From Emergencia sp. (GTDB lineage Bacteria; Bacillota; Clostridia; Peptostreptococcales; Anaerovoracaceae), in assembly GCA_022767345.1 (NCBI GenBank), contig JALEOD010000025.1:30860-94859 (forward strand): a stretch of 64,000 nucleotides of DNA. Direction: 5' to 3'. Both the position numbers and the translations under genes were made by a program. Shown piece after piece: positions 53,095-63,786 of this stretch. The notes beneath the pieces were generated by a model, which saw nothing but the letters and a program-made list of their open reading frames with translations, was not told the origin of the DNA and did not search any database. The first letter of the stretch is position 1, and every line of letters begins with the position of its first letter.

Positions 53095-53109
53095 GGAGGG
53101 TAAAGACAA

Positions 53110-54231
53110 ATGAACAGAGAATTTATCGAAGCGATAAATGAACTTGAAAAGGAGAAACATATTTCCAAGGACATTTTGATCGAGGCAATTGAGTCCGCGC
53201 TGGTTTCTGCTTACAAGAAGAATTATGGCACATCCCAGAACGTGAGAGTGGATATTGACAGAGAAGACGGCGATATTGCAGTACTCATGAGAAAAGATAT
53301 TGTAGAAGAGGTTTATGATGATATGATTGAGATGTCTCTTGAGGAAGCACAGGAAATCGACCCGAGATATGAAATCGGCGACGCAATTGAGTTTTCTGTA
53401 ACGCCTAGAGACTTTGGAAGAATCGCGGCGCAGACTGCAAAGCAGGTTGTAGTACAGAGAATCAGAGAGGCTGAAAGAGGTATGATTTTCGACGATTTCA
53501 TTACAAAACAGGGTGAAATTGTGACCGGCGTTGTGCAGAGAAAGAGCGGCGAAACGCTGTTTGTCAACATGGGAAAGGCCGAGGGCATTCTTTCCGCCGG
53601 CGAGCAGGTGCCGGGCGAACGTTTTGAAGTCAATGAACGTCTCAAAGTCTACATCATGGACGTAAAGAAGACCACCAAAGGACCGCAGGTATTTTTATCC
53701 AGATCTCATCCGGGCCTTGTAAAGCGTCTTTTCGAGATGGAGGTGCCTGAAATTCAGGACGGCTTTGTTGAGATCAAAGGCATCGCAAGAGAAGCAGGTT
53801 CCAGAACCAAACTGGCAGTTTACAGCGAAGATGTGAATGTTGACCCGGTGGGCGCCTGCGTAGGCACCAGAGGAATTCGTGTGCAGGCGGTGGTTGATGA
53901 GCTGGGCGGCGAGAAGATCGATATCATTCCGTGGAGTGAAGATCCGAAGGTTCTGATCAGCAACGTCCTTTCTCCTGCAAAGGTAGAGTTTGTACTGGCA
54001 GATGAAGATGAAAAGACGGCAACAGTGGTTGTGCCGGATTATCAGCTTTCACTGGCAATCGGAAAAGAAGGTCAGAATGTAAGACTGGCTGCAAAGGTCA
54101 GCGGCTGGAAAATCGACATTAAGAGTCATACCCAGTACTATAATGAAGAAACAGAAGACGGCATCGTAGAAATTGATGACGAGCCGGCAGAAGCATTAGA
54201 AGGAGAAGAGGTTTTCGAGATTGAAGAGTAA
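53110..54231 (+). CDS. nusA: Transcription termination/antitermination factor NusA
   Basis: A 373-residue protein: N-terminal RNA-polymerase-binding domain (1-130), S1 domain (GEIVTGVVQRKSGETLFVNM, about 134-153), KH1 (GTRGIRVQAVVDELGGEKI, near 258) and KH2 (AIGKEGQNVRLAAKVSGWKI, about 316-335), then an acidic tail (EALEGEEVFEIEE). No C-terminal AR repeats, as normal for Firmicutes. The stop overlaps the ylxR start. Confidence 0.95.
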   Translation: MNREFIEAINELEKEKHISKDILIEAIESALVSAYKKNYGTSQNVRVDIDREDGDIAVLMRKDIVEEVYDDMIEMSLEEAQEIDPRYEIGDAIEFSVTPRDFGRIAAQTAKQVVVQRIREAERGMIFDDFITKQGEIVTGVVQRKSGETLFVNMGKAEGILSAGEQVPGERFEVNERLKVYIMDVKKTTKGPQVFLSRSHPGLVKRLFEMEVPEIQDGFVEIKGIAREAGSRTKLAVYSEDVNVDPVGACVGTRGIRVQAVVDELGGEKIDIIPWSEDPKVLISNVLSPAKVEFVLADEDEKTATVVVPDYQLSLAIGKEGQNVRLAAKVSGWKIDIKSHTQYYNEETEDGIVEIDDEPAEALEGEEVFEIEE

Positions 54232-54502
54232 CAAGGTTCCTATGAGAAGATGTATCGGCTGCATGGAATCAAAACCCAAGCAGGATCTGCTTCGGGTGGC
54301 CTTTTACGACGGTGTCTTATCGGTAGATACCACGGGCAGAGCCAAAGGCCGCGGCGTATATCTCTGCCGTGACAGTGGGTGTATTGAAAAGGCGCAGAAG
54401 CGCAAAGCCTTTCAGAGAAATTTTTCCGCAGGCATCGCCCAGAGTGAAATTGACCGAGTGGCGGAAGAACTAAAGGAGATGAGCGGGCAGGCAAATGAAT
54501 AG
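54221..54502 (+). CDS. ylxR: YlxR-family RNA-binding protein
   Basis: A 93-residue protein with a TTG start (MKSNKVPMRRCIGCMESKPK), giving the normal family N-terminus; ATG 54242 would cut seven residues. The conserved CIGC and GRAKGRGVYLCRDSGCIEKA are present. In B. subtilis this protein (RnpM) modulates RNase P. It overlaps nusA by 11 bases and ylxQ by 8. Confidence 0.9.
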   Translation: MKSNKVPMRRCIGCMESKPKQDLLRVAFYDGVLSVDTTGRAKGRGVYLCRDSGCIEKAQKRKAFQRNFSAGIAQSEIDRVAEELKEMSGQANE

Positions 54503-54821
54503 AGAAAAAGTTTTCAGCTATTTGGGATTTGCTGCCAAATCCAGAAATCTGGTAACAGGTTATAACACCTGTATCATGATGATTGAAAAACGAAAACTGC
54601 AGCTTTTGATTTTAACTGAGGATTTAGCCGATAACACAGTAAAAAAAATGCAGGGAAAATGCTTAAAATACAACGTTAACTATAGAATTTTCGGAGAAAG
54701 TGATGTGCTTTCTAAGATGGCAGGTAAGAGAGGAAAGGGGATTTTCGGTATTACAGATCGCCATTTTGCGGAAATTATTTGCAAGGAGATTGACCTTATT
54801 CAATCAGAAAGGGAGGAGTGA
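54495..54821 (+). CDS. ylxQ: L7Ae-family ribosomal protein (YlxQ)
   Basis: A 108-residue L7Ae/L30e-fold RNA-binding protein ([55 protein letters not shown]). It probably binds kink-turn RNA. Stop and infB start are only 2 bases apart, and the ribosome-binding site of infB lies in its last codons. Confidence 0.9.
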   Translation: MNREKVFSYLGFAAKSRNLVTGYNTCIMMIEKRKLQLLILTEDLADNTVKKMQGKCLKYNVNYRIFGESDVLSKMAGKRGKGIFGITDRHFAEIICKEIDLIQSEREE

Positions 54822-54823
54822 AT

Positions 54824-57538
54824 ATGACGAAAAAAGTACATGAACTGGCAAAAGAATTGAACATTTCCAGTAAGGAACTCCAGGAAAAAGCAGCGCAGCT
54901 TGGTATCAGTGCGACAAGCCATATGAGCGTGTTATCTGATGCGGAAGTTGACAAGATAAAGGGAACAAAGAAAGAGACTAAGATTGTAAAGGCAGAGCCT
55001 AAGAAAAAGGGAAATACGGTGCAGGAAGAACCGAGAGTGACCGTAAAAGCGGCAGTAAGACCGGGACTTCCTAATCGTCCAAAACCTCCTGTGGGAAAGC
55101 CTGTAGTAGATACAGAATATTTGGCAAGCAAGAATAAACCGCCTGTCGGAAAACCGGTAGTCAATAAAGCGGAGCTGGAAAACAGAAGCAGACAGAAGCC
55201 GCCTGTTGGAAAGCCGCTGCCGAGAGAAGAAAAACAGGTTGAGAAACCAGCGGCGGTTGAGATAAAGAATCCTGAGATAAAAACGCCTGTTGCAGTGGAA
55301 GAAAAGCCGGTTGCAGAAAAAGCGCCTGCAGCAAAAGCAGAAAGAAAGCCGGAAAGAACTTCTGAAAAACCGGCTGACAGAAATGCGGACAGAAACGACC
55401 GCAGCGGCAAAAAGCCGGAACGTAAAGACGGCGCAAGAGCTGATAGAAGCGATCGCGGCGGAAACGGAAATCGTAACGGCAGAAATGACAGAAATGACCG
55501 TGGCGGAAATGGCCGCAGGGATAATCCTCGTGGAAACGGCGGAAAGCCGGGCGCAAAACCGGAAAGAGGCGGTCAGGGTGGACAGAGAAAAGATCGTCCG
55601 CAGCTTGACAAGATTGAAACCAAGCCGGGCAGCAGAAAAGCCGATGGCAAGAAGAAACAGGATAAAGAAAAGAATAAGTTCGATAAACTGGAAAGAAAAT
55701 CGTTGGAAAAACAAACAAGAAAGAAACATAATAAACCAAAGCCACAGGTGGTAGAACCTGAAATTGAAGAAGAAGTATTACCGGAAGGCACTGTTGTAAT
55801 TAACGTGCCGATTACCGTTGCAGGCTTCTGTGAACAGGCAGAAGTCTCCACATCCAAAGTTATCATGACTTTGATGAAACTGGGTATCATGGCAAATATC
55901 AACCAGAACATTGATGAAGACACCGTTATGGTACTGGCAGAAGACCTGGGACTGAGCGTAGCCATCGGCAAAGTTGAGGAAGAAGAGGTAGAGGAAGGTC
56001 TGGAACTCTTTGAGGACAACGAAGAAGACTTGAAAGACAGACCTCCGATTATTACCGTTATGGGTCACGTTGACCACGGTAAGACATCGCTTCTTGACGC
56101 AATTAGAAAGACCAATGTAACCGCTTCTGAGTCAGGCGGCATTACCCAGCATATCGGTGCTTCTGAGGTAAGAATCAACGGTCAGAAAATTGTATTCTTA
56201 GATACACCGGGTCACGAAGCATTTACCGCAATGAGAGCCAGAGGCGCTCACGTTACCGATATTGCAGTACTGGTTGTCGCGGCAGACGACAGCGTAAAAC
56301 CGCAGACTGTAGAATCCATCAGCCACGCAAAGGCTGCAGGGGTTCCGATTATCGTTGCTATCAACAAAATGGATAAACCGGGCGCAAACCCTGACAGAGT
56401 AAAGCAGGATTTGACTGAGCACGGCATTCTGGTAGAAGACTGGGGCGGCGACGTCATCAGCGTACCTGTATCTGCAAAGAGCGGCGAAGGTATTGTAAAT
56501 CTTCTGGAAATGATTCTGCTTCAGGCAGAAATGATGGAGCTAAGGGCAAATCCGAACAGACTTGCCATGGGTTCCGTTATCGAAGCAAGACTGGATAAAT
56601 CCAAGGGTCCGGTTGCTACACTGCTTGTAACCAACGGAACACTGCAGAGCGGACAGAGCGTCGTTGCAGGAACCTGCTCCGGAAGAATCCGTCTCATGAC
56701 CGACCATAAGGGCAAGACCATCAAGAAGGCAGGTCCTGCTACAGCTGTAGAAATTCTTGGTCTGACCGACGTACCGCAGGCAGGCGACGAATTTAACGCA
56801 GTAAAAGACGATAAAATCGCAAGAGAAATCGCTGAAAACAGAAAAGAAAAGCTGAGAGAAGAAGTACTTGCAAGAAACGCAAGCACCACCTTAGAAAAGC
56901 TGTTCAGCCAGATTCAGGAAGGCGAAGTCAAGGAACTGAATATGATTATCAAGGGCGATGTACAGGGCTCCGTGGGCGCGCTGGTTGCCTCCCTTGAAAA
57001 ACTTAACAACGAAAATGTTAAGGTCAACATTATTCATACAGGTGTAGGTACTGTAACAGAATCCGATGTTATGCTGGCAGGTACTGCAGGCGCAATCATC
57101 GTTGGTTTCAATGTAAGACCTAGCACAGCAGTACAGACCATGGCAGACAGAGAAAACATTCAGATTAGAACTTACAGAGTCATCTACGATGTAATCGATG
57201 ATGTGGAAAATGCCATGAAGGGTATGCTGGATCCTGAATTTAAAGAAGAAATTCTGGGTAAAGTAGAAATTAGAACTACGTTCAAAGTACCGGGTGTAGG
57301 CATCATCGGCGGTGCTTACGTACTGGAAGGAAAAGCTGTGAGAAACGCAGAAGTCCGTCTGGTGCGTGACGGTATCGTAATTCACGAAGGCAAGATTTCA
57401 TCTCTGAAGAGATTCAAAGATGACGCCAAGGAAGTTGCTTCCGGCTACGAATGCGGTATCGGTATCGAGGCATACAACGACATCAAGGAAGGCGACATCA
57501 TCGAATGCTTCCACATGGTTGAAATTGAACGTAAATAA
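54824..57538 (+). CDS. infB: Translation initiation factor IF-2
   Basis: A 904-residue GTPase. The N-terminal IF2 domain (1-50) is followed by a linker with three KPPVGKP repeats (about 88, 108, 128) and a long Arg/Gly/Asp-rich disordered stretch (about 180-270). The G domain starts at GHVDHGKTS (near 416), with [15 protein letters not shown] and NKMD. Domains 2-4 follow. ATG 54824 has GGGAGGAG 6 bases upstream. It brings fMet-tRNA to the ribosome. Confidence 0.95.
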   Translation: MTKKVHELAKELNISSKELQEKAAQLGISATSHMSVLSDAEVDKIKGTKKETKIVKAEPKKKGNTVQEEPRVTVKAAVRPGLPNRPKPPVGKPVVDTEYLASKNKPPVGKPVVNKAELENRSRQKPPVGKPLPREEKQVEKPAAVEIKNPEIKTPVAVEEKPVAEKAPAAKAERKPERTSEKPADRNADRNDRSGKKPERKDGARADRSDRGGNGNRNGRNDRNDRGGNGRRDNPRGNGGKPGAKPERGGQGGQRKDRPQLDKIETKPGSRKADGKKKQDKEKNKFDKLERKSLEKQTRKKHNKPKPQVVEPEIEEEVLPEGTVVINVPITVAGFCEQAEVSTSKVIMTLMKLGIMANINQNIDEDTVMVLAEDLGLSVAIGKVEEEEVEEGLELFEDNEEDLKDRPPIITVMGHVDHGKTSLLDAIRKTNVTASESGGITQHIGASEVRINGQKIVFLDTPGHEAFTAMRARGAHVTDIAVLVVAADDSVKPQTVESISHAKAAGVPIIVAINKMDKPGANPDRVKQDLTEHGILVEDWGGDVISVPVSAKSGEGIVNLLEMILLQAEMMELRANPNRLAMGSVIEARLDKSKGPVATLLVTNGTLQSGQSVVAGTCSGRIRLMTDHKGKTIKKAGPATAVEILGLTDVPQAGDEFNAVKDDKIAREIAENRKEKLREEVLARNASTTLEKLFSQIQEGEVKELNMIIKGDVQGSVGALVASLEKLNNENVKVNIIHTGVGTVTESDVMLAGTAGAIIVGFNVRPSTAVQTMADRENIQIRTYRVIYDVIDDVENAMKGMLDPEFKEEILGKVEIRTTFKVPGVGIIGGAYVLEGKAVRNAEVRLVRDGIVIHEGKISSLKRFKDDAKEVASGYECGIGIEAYNDIKEGDIIECFHMVEIERK

Positions 57539-57558
57539 CCATTACGAAAGGAAAACCT

Positions 57559-57945
57559 ATGGGAAAAGGATACAGACAGGGTCGTCTCGGAGAAGAAATC
57601 CGTAAAATCGTCAGCGAAATGCTGATTAGAGATATCAAAGACCCTAGATTACAGTCAGCAATGGTAAGCCTGTCAGGCGTAGAAGTGACTTCTGACGGCA
57701 GCTACGCTACCTGCTATGTCACAGTGCTTTCCGTCGGCAGTAAAGACGAGGAAGCAAAACAGCAGGAGGCAGAGGCTGTATTAGAAGGGCTTCGCAGCGC
57801 CAAAGGCCTCATAAAAAAGGAAATCGGCAGACAGATTAAGCTGCGCCATATTCCTGAGCTGATTTTTAAACTGGACACTTCTATGGAGTATGGCAGACAT
57901 ATTTCTGAAGTGATTGGAAAACTGGGAATCGAACATGAAGAATAA
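57559..57945 (+). CDS. rbfA: Ribosome-binding factor A
   Basis: A 128-residue KH-fold protein (GRLGEEIRKIVSEMLIRDIK; IRHIPELIF-type stretch near 95). It aids 16S rRNA 5'-end maturation. AAAGGAAA is 6 bases before the ATG. Confidence 0.93.
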   Translation: MGKGYRQGRLGEEIRKIVSEMLIRDIKDPRLQSAMVSLSGVEVTSDGSYATCYVTVLSVGSKDEEAKQQEAEAVLEGLRSAKGLIKKEIGRQIKLRHIPELIFKLDTSMEYGRHISEVIGKLGIEHEE

Positions 57946-58900
57946 CACATTTGAAGAACTGGCGGAGGTAATTTCTGCCGCAGAACGAATTTTGATTTAC
58001 CCTCATGTGAATATGGATGGAGATGCCCTGGGATCAGCGGCAGCGCTGTGTAAGGGGCTGCGCAGTATGGGAAAGGAATGTCAGGTTCTCATTGAAGATG
58101 ACATTCCCGCCAACCTGGCGTTTTTAGATCAAGGCTACTGTACTTTTGACCAAAATGTTATCGCAAGGCCGGACCTTTCCGTCTGTGTGGACTGCGGCAA
58201 TTCGTCCCGATTTGAAAAAAGACAGGAAAAATTCGCAGAAGGAAGGCGGACCATGTGTATCGACCACCATGGAACGACGGCTTTTTATTGTGATTTCAAC
58301 TATGTGGAGAAAGAGGCAGCGGCGACCGGAGAACTGATTTACAGGCTGCTGCAGACGCTGGGCGTTGCGCTGGACAGAGAAATGGGCGAGGCAATCTTTG
58401 CGGCGATCACTACAGACACGGGAAACTTTCAGTACAGCAATACCAGTAAGGAAAGCCATCTCATCGCGGCAGAACTTTATGATATAGGCATCGACGCCAA
58501 TAAAGTAAGCGTAGAGATTTACGAGAACATGCGCATCGAGAAGCTGCTCATTGAAAATCTGGTGCTTTCCACCATGTCCACTGTTTGCGGCGGGCAGGGG
58601 GTTATCGCTTATGTGACCCAGGATATGCTTTCTGAAACAGGAGCCCTGATGGAAGAGACTGAGGGCGTAGTACAGCGTCTTCGCAGCATTTCCGGTGTGG
58701 AGGTTGCAGCATTTCTGAAGGAGACAAAGGACGGCAGAATCAAGCTGAGTCTGCGCTCCAAATCCCGCATAGATGTGGCGAAAATCGCGTCAGAACTGGG
58801 CGGCGGCGGACATATCCGTGCGGCAGGCGGAACACTTAACTGCGGACTTTCCGAAGCCTTCGATATTCTGAAGGAAAAGATAATAAAGAGTATAGGATAG
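57935..58900 (+). CDS. nrnA: DHH/DHHA1 phosphoesterase, NrnA-like oligoribonuclease / pAp phosphatase
   Basis: A 321-residue protein: HVNMDGDALGSAAAL (near 26), CVDCGNSSR (near 84), CIDHHGT (near 107, the DHH box), AITTDTGNFQYSN (near 150) and DHHA1 C-terminus with GGGGHIRAAGG (near 288). It degrades short oligonucleotides and can hydrolyse pAp. ATG 57935 overlaps rbfA by 11 bases; a TTG further up would add seven residues. Confidence 0.9.
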   Translation: MKNNTFEELAEVISAAERILIYPHVNMDGDALGSAAALCKGLRSMGKECQVLIEDDIPANLAFLDQGYCTFDQNVIARPDLSVCVDCGNSSRFEKRQEKFAEGRRTMCIDHHGTTAFYCDFNYVEKEAAATGELIYRLLQTLGVALDREMGEAIFAAITTDTGNFQYSNTSKESHLIAAELYDIGIDANKVSVEIYENMRIEKLLIENLVLSTMSTVCGGQGVIAYVTQDMLSETGALMEETEGVVQRLRSISGVEVAAFLKETKDGRIKLSLRSKSRIDVAKIASELGGGGHIRAAGGTLNCGLSEAFDILKEKIIKSIG

Positions 58901-58903
58901 GGC

Positions 58904-59863
58904 ATGATTACAGAAGGAATACTGAATATTAACAAACCGCAGAATATGACGTCTCACGATGTGGTGAGCGTTGCCAGAAGAACTTTGGGCATGAAGAAAA
59001 TCGGACATACCGGCACGCTGGATCCGATGGCAACCGGAGTTCTTCCTGTTTGCGTTGGAAAGAGCACCAGAATCATGGAGTATCTGGATATGGATCTCAA
59101 AACCTATCGCTGCACTATGGAGCTGGGGCTGCAGACCGATACCCAGGACATCTGGGGTGAGGTTTTGGAAAGAAAACCTGTCACATGCACGCAAGAGCAG
59201 GTCAAAGAAGTGTTTTCCTCTTTTCGTGGAGTCATCGACCAGAAACCGCCGATGTATTCGGCTTTAAAGGTTGAGGGAAAAAGACTTTACGAGTATGCAA
59301 GAGAGGGGAAAACTGTCGATGTAAAGACGCGGAAAATCTATATCCATGCTTTGGAGCTGGAAGAAATTTTCCCCGACGGTGAAAAAACGGTGACGTTTAC
59401 CGTGCAGTGCTCCAAAGGTACATACATCAGAACCATCTGTCAGGACGCCGGGGAAAAGCTGGGATGCTGCGGCACACTGACGTCCCTTGAGAGAATTTCC
59501 AGCGGGATTTTTCATGTAGAAGACGCGCTGGATTTAGAAGAATTTCGGGAAATGGAGCCTTTGGAAATCGAAAAAAGACTTTATGCTTCATGGCAGCCCC
59601 TTGTTCACTTTGGCAAGGTGATAACCGATGAAGTTTCGGGCGTGCGCTTTGCGGCAGGCTGGCATCTGCCGCTGCAGGATTGCCGGATTGTAAAAGTGCC
59701 TGCTTTTGCGGAGCAGGATTTTTATCTGCCAATCCGTCCGGAATTTCGCGAAGCATATAATGTCTTTGCAGAGATTGCCGGAAAAGAGGTTTTTATCGGC
59801 GTGGCGTTTTATAACAAAATCTACAAAAAGCTGGTAGCAGATAAGATTTTTTACACGAGGTGA
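58904..59863 (+). CDS. truB: tRNA pseudouridine-55 synthase TruB
   Basis: A 319-residue enzyme with GILNINKPQNMTSHDVV (near 4), the catalytic Asp in GHTGTLDPMATGVLPV (near 36) and VEGKRLYEYAREGK (near 122). It ends with an extended C-terminal domain of the Firmicutes type. Start is 3 bases after nrnA; the end overlaps ribF signals. Confidence 0.93.
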   Translation: MITEGILNINKPQNMTSHDVVSVARRTLGMKKIGHTGTLDPMATGVLPVCVGKSTRIMEYLDMDLKTYRCTMELGLQTDTQDIWGEVLERKPVTCTQEQVKEVFSSFRGVIDQKPPMYSALKVEGKRLYEYAREGKTVDVKTRKIYIHALELEEIFPDGEKTVTFTVQCSKGTYIRTICQDAGEKLGCCGTLTSLERISSGIFHVEDALDLEEFREMEPLEIEKRLYASWQPLVHFGKVITDEVSGVRFAAGWHLPLQDCRIVKVPAFAEQDFYLPIRPEFREAYNVFAEIAGKEVFIGVAFYNKIYKKLVADKIFYTR

Positions 59864-59868
59864 TGAAA

Positions 59869-60810
59869 ATGGAAATATTTGAAACCTTAGAAGCAATACA
59901 GAATATTAAGCCGACAGCAGTGGCACTGGGAAATTTTGACGGTGTTCATCTGGGACATCAGGAACTGATTAGGCAGGCGGTGAAAAAAGCAGGCGATGCC
60001 GGTTTGAAATCGGCGGTGTTCACGTTTTCCAATCATCCAAAGGATTTGCTGCCTAAGGAAAAAAAGGTAAAAAATATTTTGGTAAAAAGCGACAAGGAGC
60101 GGATTATCGAATCCCTCGGCGTGGACTATCTGTTCAATGTGCCTTTTACGCGCAGAATTATGACCATGAGTCCTGCGGCATTTGTGGAGGAGCTGCTTCT
60201 TGATAAATTTAATATGAAGGCGGCTTTCTGCGGCTTTAACTATCATTTTGGACACAAAGCTCAGGGCAATCCGGAAGTTTTGCGTCAGATGGGCGCGCGG
60301 CACGGCTACGAGGTGACGGAAATTCCGCCATATAAGATTAAAGGTGAAATCGTTAGTTCTTCGCTGATTCGCACGCTGATTGCTTCCGGGCAGGTGGAGC
60401 AGTGTAAGACCTATATGGGCAGACATTATGCCATCGGCGGTGAAGTGGTGGTTGGAAACAGACTGGGCAAGAAGCTGGGATTTCCAACTTCCAATCTGGT
60501 TATCGATCCGTCCATGGTGACGCCGCCTAACGGCGTTTATGTGACCTGCTGCACTTATAACGGCGTTCGCTATCCGAGCGTTACCAATGTAGGGCATAAG
60601 CCGACCATCGGACATTACAACAAAAATGTGGAGACACATATTTTTGATTTTGACAAAGAGCTTTACGGAAAACAGATTACGGTAGAGTTTTTGCAGAAGA
60701 CGCGAGATGAAGTGAAATTTGACAGCGTAGAGGAGCTGTCTGCGCAAATTGTCAGAGACTGCAGGCAGGCCAGTGCGTATCATCAGAGCCATGGAGAACA
60801 TGTCAAATAA
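59869..60810 (+). CDS. ribF: Bifunctional riboflavin kinase / FAD synthetase
   Basis: A 313-residue enzyme. The N-terminal FAD synthetase has VALGNFDGVHLGHQ (near 19) and VSSSLIRTLI (near 162). The C-terminal flavokinase has GNRLGKKLGFPTSNL (near 202) and the acidic catalytic region VETHIFDFDKELYG (near 260). ATG 59869 has GAGGTG 7 bases upstream. Confidence 0.94.
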   Translation: MEIFETLEAIQNIKPTAVALGNFDGVHLGHQELIRQAVKKAGDAGLKSAVFTFSNHPKDLLPKEKKVKNILVKSDKERIIESLGVDYLFNVPFTRRIMTMSPAAFVEELLLDKFNMKAAFCGFNYHFGHKAQGNPEVLRQMGARHGYEVTEIPPYKIKGEIVSSSLIRTLIASGQVEQCKTYMGRHYAIGGEVVVGNRLGKKLGFPTSNLVIDPSMVTPPNGVYVTCCTYNGVRYPSVTNVGHKPTIGHYNKNVETHIFDFDKELYGKQITVEFLQKTRDEVKFDSVEELSAQIVRDCRQASAYHQSHGEHVK

Positions 60811-60839
60811 AGCTTATTTTTTATGTAGAAATTAAGTGC

Positions 60840-60868
60840 TTGCAATTGTCGTATAGGTATGATACAAT
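60840..60868 (+). promoter_or_regulatory. Promoter of rpsO
   Basis: TTGCAA (60840-60845), 17-base spacer, TACAAT (60863-60868), with TGA before the -10. Confidence 0.75.
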
Positions 60869-60871
60869 TAT

Positions 60872-60956
60872 CTAGTTGAAAATTACTTTCACTTGGTTTT
60901 ACGGAATCTCCGACGATAACTCGGTGAAAGCGTATGAAGAAAAGGAGAATTTAAAC
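60872..60956 (+). promoter_or_regulatory. rpsO leader, candidate S15 autoregulatory RNA
   Basis: CTTTCAC (about 60887) pairs with GTGAAAG (about 60924) around CGGAATCTCCG, making a two-stem structure 20-30 bases before AAAGGAG and the S15 ATG. S15 leaders in other bacteria are autorepressor sites of varied shape. No pseudoknot could be verified by eye. Confidence 0.5.
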
Positions 60957-61223
60957 ATGATTACTAAAGAACAGAAAACAGCAATTATCAAAGAATACGC
61001 AACCAAAGAAGGCGACACTGGTTCCCCGGAAGTACAGGTTGCAATTCTGACTGCAAGAATCAATGATCTGAACGAACACCTGAAGATTCACAAGAAAGAC
61101 CACCATTCCAGAAGAGGTCTGCTGAAGATGGTAGGTCAGAGAAGAAATCTGCTGAAGTATCTGAAGAACGTTGACGTAGAAAGATACAGAAGCCTGATTG
61201 CTCGTTTAGGATTAAGAAAGTAG
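60957..61223 (+). CDS. rpsO: Ribosomal protein S15
   Basis: An 88-residue protein with the full family sequence ([52 protein letters not shown]). ATG 60957 with AAAGGAG 9 bases upstream. Confidence 0.96.
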   Translation: MITKEQKTAIIKEYATKEGDTGSPEVQVAILTARINDLNEHLKIHKKDHHSRRGLLKMVGQRRNLLKYLKNVDVERYRSLIARLGLRK

Positions 61224-61239
61224 TCCATAGTGGAAATTT

Positions 61240-61270
61240 TGACGGGGCGAAGGTCCCGTCATTTTTTTAA
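61240..61270 (+). terminator. Terminator between rpsO and pnp
   Basis: GACGGG and CCCGTC form the stem, followed by A and seven T. Confidence 0.85.
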
Positions 61271-61338
61271 AAGCCAATACGGCGAAATAGTTAAAGCCAA
61301 AAGAGAGAGAATAAACAGGAAGGAGTTGTTTATTAAAA

Positions 61339-63447
61339 ATGGCAAGATTTACAGATTACAGAACATTTAAGACAGCAGTGGGAGGAAGACTTCTGCAGCT
61401 GGAAATCGGCAAGGTCTGCGAACAGGCAAACGGACAGGTTATGGTAAGATACGGTGAATCCGTAGTCAATGTAACGGCCTGTGCATCCAAGGAGCCAAGA
61501 CCTGATATCGATTTTTTCCCGCTGAGCTGTGACTATGAAGAAAGAATGTATGCCGCCGGAAAAATTCCAGGCGGCTTTATCAAGAGAGAGGGAAGACCCA
61601 GCGAGAAAGCGACGCTGTGTTCCAGATTGATGGACCGCCCGCTTCGGCCGCTGTTTCCGAAAGGATATTATAATGACGTAGTAGTTGTTGCAACTGTTAT
61701 GTCCGTAGATCCTGACTGCGAAACCGATATTATGGCAATGGTAGGCGCTTCCGTAGCCCTGTCCACTTCCGATATTCCATGGGAAGGCCCAATCGGTGCA
61801 GTTCGTGTAGGTATGATTGACGGACAGTTTATCATCAACCCGACCCTGGAGCAGAGAGAAGTTTCCGAAATGAATCTGACTGTTGCAGGTACCAAGGAAG
61901 CGATTATGATGGTAGAAGCAGGCGCAAACGAAGTACCGGAAAATGTAATGCTTGACGCAATCCTTTTCGGACACGAAGAGATTAAAAAGATTGTAGAATT
62001 TATCGATGAAATTGTTGCTGAAGTCGGCAAAGAAAAGCAGGCGGTAAACCTTTACAAAGTGCCTGAAGATATCGATGAAGCAGTAAGAGCATATGCTGTT
62101 GACAAAATGAAAACTGCAATTAAGACTGTAGACAAGCTGGAAAGACTTGACAACATGGACGCAGTAGAAGTTGAAACCAAAGAACACTTTGCAGAAATTT
62201 ATCCTGAAAACGAAAAGGATATTGCTAACGTTCTTTACAATATCACCAAAGAATGTGTCCGCGCCATGATTCTGGACGAAGGGATCAGACCGGACAACAG
62301 AAAGCTGGACGAAATCAGACCGATTTGGTGTGAAACCCAGATGCTTCCGAGAGTACACGGCAGCGGTCTGTTTAAGAGAGGACAGACACAGGTGCTTTCC
62401 GCATGCACACTGGCACCGGCAAGCGAATCCCAGACCATCGACGGTATTACAGAGCAGACCGAAAAGAGATATATGCATCACTATAACTTCCCAGGCTATT
62501 CCGTAGGTGAAGCAAGACCGATGAGAAGTCCTGGCAGAAGAGAAATCGGACATGGCGCTCTGGCAGAAAGAGCTTTGATTCCAGTACTTCCTTCTGTAGA
62601 GGAATTCCCTTATGCAATCCGTGTAGTATCTGAAGTGCTTTCTTCCAACGGTTCCACTTCCATGGGTTCCACTTGCGGTTCCTGTCTGGCACTGATGGAT
62701 GCAGGGGTTCCAATCAAGAGACCAGTTGCAGGTATTGCCATGGGCCTAATTGAAAGAGTAGAGGAAGACGGATCCAGCAAGATGGCGATTCTGTCCGATA
62801 TTCAGGGGATGGAAGACTTCCTGGGCGATATGGACTTTAAGGTAACTGGTACAGAGGTTGGCGTTACTGCAATTCAGATGGATATCAAGGTGCACGGTCT
62901 GTCCAGAGAAATTCTGGAAAAGGCGCTGCAGCAGGCAAAGGAAGGCAGAATGTACATCATGGAACAGATGTTAGAAGAAATTCCTGCGCCTAGAGAAGAA
63001 ATGTCCAAATACGCACCGAGAAGCATTACGATGCGTATTGATCCGGATAAGATTAGGATTGTCATCGGACCTGGCGGAAAGACCATCAACAAGATTGTGG
63101 ATGAAACCGGCGTTAAGATTGATATTTCTGAGGACGATCCGGGACTTGTCAGCATTTACAGCGCTGATATGGAAGGAGCCAACGAGGCGCGTCATCGCAT
63201 TGAGCTTTTGACTAAGGATGTAGAGGTGGGCGAAATTTATGAAGGTACAGTTACCCGAATCATGAACTTCGGCGCATTTATCGAAATTCTGCCTGGCAAG
63301 GAAGGGGTGCTGCACATCTCCAAGATGGCAAAAGAAAGTGTTGAAAAGGTTGAAGATGTTGTAAACTTCGGGGATGTGGTAAAAGTAAAAGTTACCGAAA
63401 TCGACAGCCAGAACAGAATCAATCTGTCAAGAAAAGAACTGTTATAA
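61339..63447 (+). CDS. pnp: Polyribonucleotide nucleotidyltransferase
   Basis: A 702-residue phosphorolytic exoribonuclease: two RNase PH folds ([20 protein letters not shown] near 80; [21 protein letters not shown] near 386), a helical linker, KH ([16 protein letters not shown], near 577) and S1 ([20 protein letters not shown], about 634-653). AAGGAG lies about 13 bases before ATG 61339, a slightly long spacing. A terminator lies before and after, so it may have its own promoter. Confidence 0.96.
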   Translation: MARFTDYRTFKTAVGGRLLQLEIGKVCEQANGQVMVRYGESVVNVTACASKEPRPDIDFFPLSCDYEERMYAAGKIPGGFIKREGRPSEKATLCSRLMDRPLRPLFPKGYYNDVVVVATVMSVDPDCETDIMAMVGASVALSTSDIPWEGPIGAVRVGMIDGQFIINPTLEQREVSEMNLTVAGTKEAIMMVEAGANEVPENVMLDAILFGHEEIKKIVEFIDEIVAEVGKEKQAVNLYKVPEDIDEAVRAYAVDKMKTAIKTVDKLERLDNMDAVEVETKEHFAEIYPENEKDIANVLYNITKECVRAMILDEGIRPDNRKLDEIRPIWCETQMLPRVHGSGLFKRGQTQVLSACTLAPASESQTIDGITEQTEKRYMHHYNFPGYSVGEARPMRSPGRREIGHGALAERALIPVLPSVEEFPYAIRVVSEVLSSNGSTSMGSTCGSCLALMDAGVPIKRPVAGIAMGLIERVEEDGSSKMAILSDIQGMEDFLGDMDFKVTGTEVGVTAIQMDIKVHGLSREILEKALQQAKEGRMYIMEQMLEEIPAPREEMSKYAPRSITMRIDPDKIRIVIGPGGKTINKIVDETGVKIDISEDDPGLVSIYSADMEGANEARHRIELLTKDVEVGEIYEGTVTRIMNFGAFIEILPGKEGVLHISKMAKESVEKVEDVVNFGDVVKVKVTEIDSQNRINLSRKELL

Positions 63448-63468
63448 ACGACGATTATGGTTATCGTG

Positions 63469-63504
63469 GAAAGGGGCATATCTCGGATATGCCCCTTTGT
63501 TTAA
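63469..63504 (+). terminator. Terminator after pnp
   Basis: AAAGGGGCATATC and GATATGCCCCTTT form a perfect 13-bp stem with a TCG loop, followed by GTTTAATT. Confidence 0.9.
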
Positions 63505-63672
63505 TTGAAATCTTGATTTAAAAAATAGCGAATAGAGAGTATCCATGAATAGGTCCCGTGTATGTGGCTGATTATAATAGAAAGGAATAAATGGAATAAT
63601 TATTGATTTATAGTAAATAAAGGAATATAAAGGTATAAAAGTAAACAATGGAATGGAAAACCGTTTTTGGGC

Positions 63673-63757
63673 TTGCAAACGGGGAAAAATCGTGCTAAAA
63701 TAAGCTATAGGTAAAAAAGACTTCGCAGGAAAAACAGCCGTATTGGCTGTTTTTTGT
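63673..63757 (+). promoter_or_regulatory. Promoter followed by an attenuator-like hairpin
   Basis: TTGCAA (63673-63678), 17 bases, TAAAAT (63696-63701) with a TGC extension. About 30 bases after the expected start, AAACAGCC (63732) and GGCTGTTTTTTG (63745) form a terminator-like stem, before the ribosome-binding site of the next gene. The region 63505-63672 holds no gene, only AT-rich sequence with AAAGGAATA-like direct repeats. Confidence 0.6.
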
Positions 63758-63786
63758 TATGCAGAAAATAGAGGGAGGTATAAGTG

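Noticed and set aside
54932..55745. Overlapping minus-strand frames rich in Phe/Ser/Leu opposite infB
   Set aside because: They arise from the purine-rich, low-complexity linker of IF-2 read in reverse.
61333..62553. Long open frame on the minus strand opposite pnp
   Set aside because: Same reason: antisense of a conserved gene, compositionally odd and without start signals.
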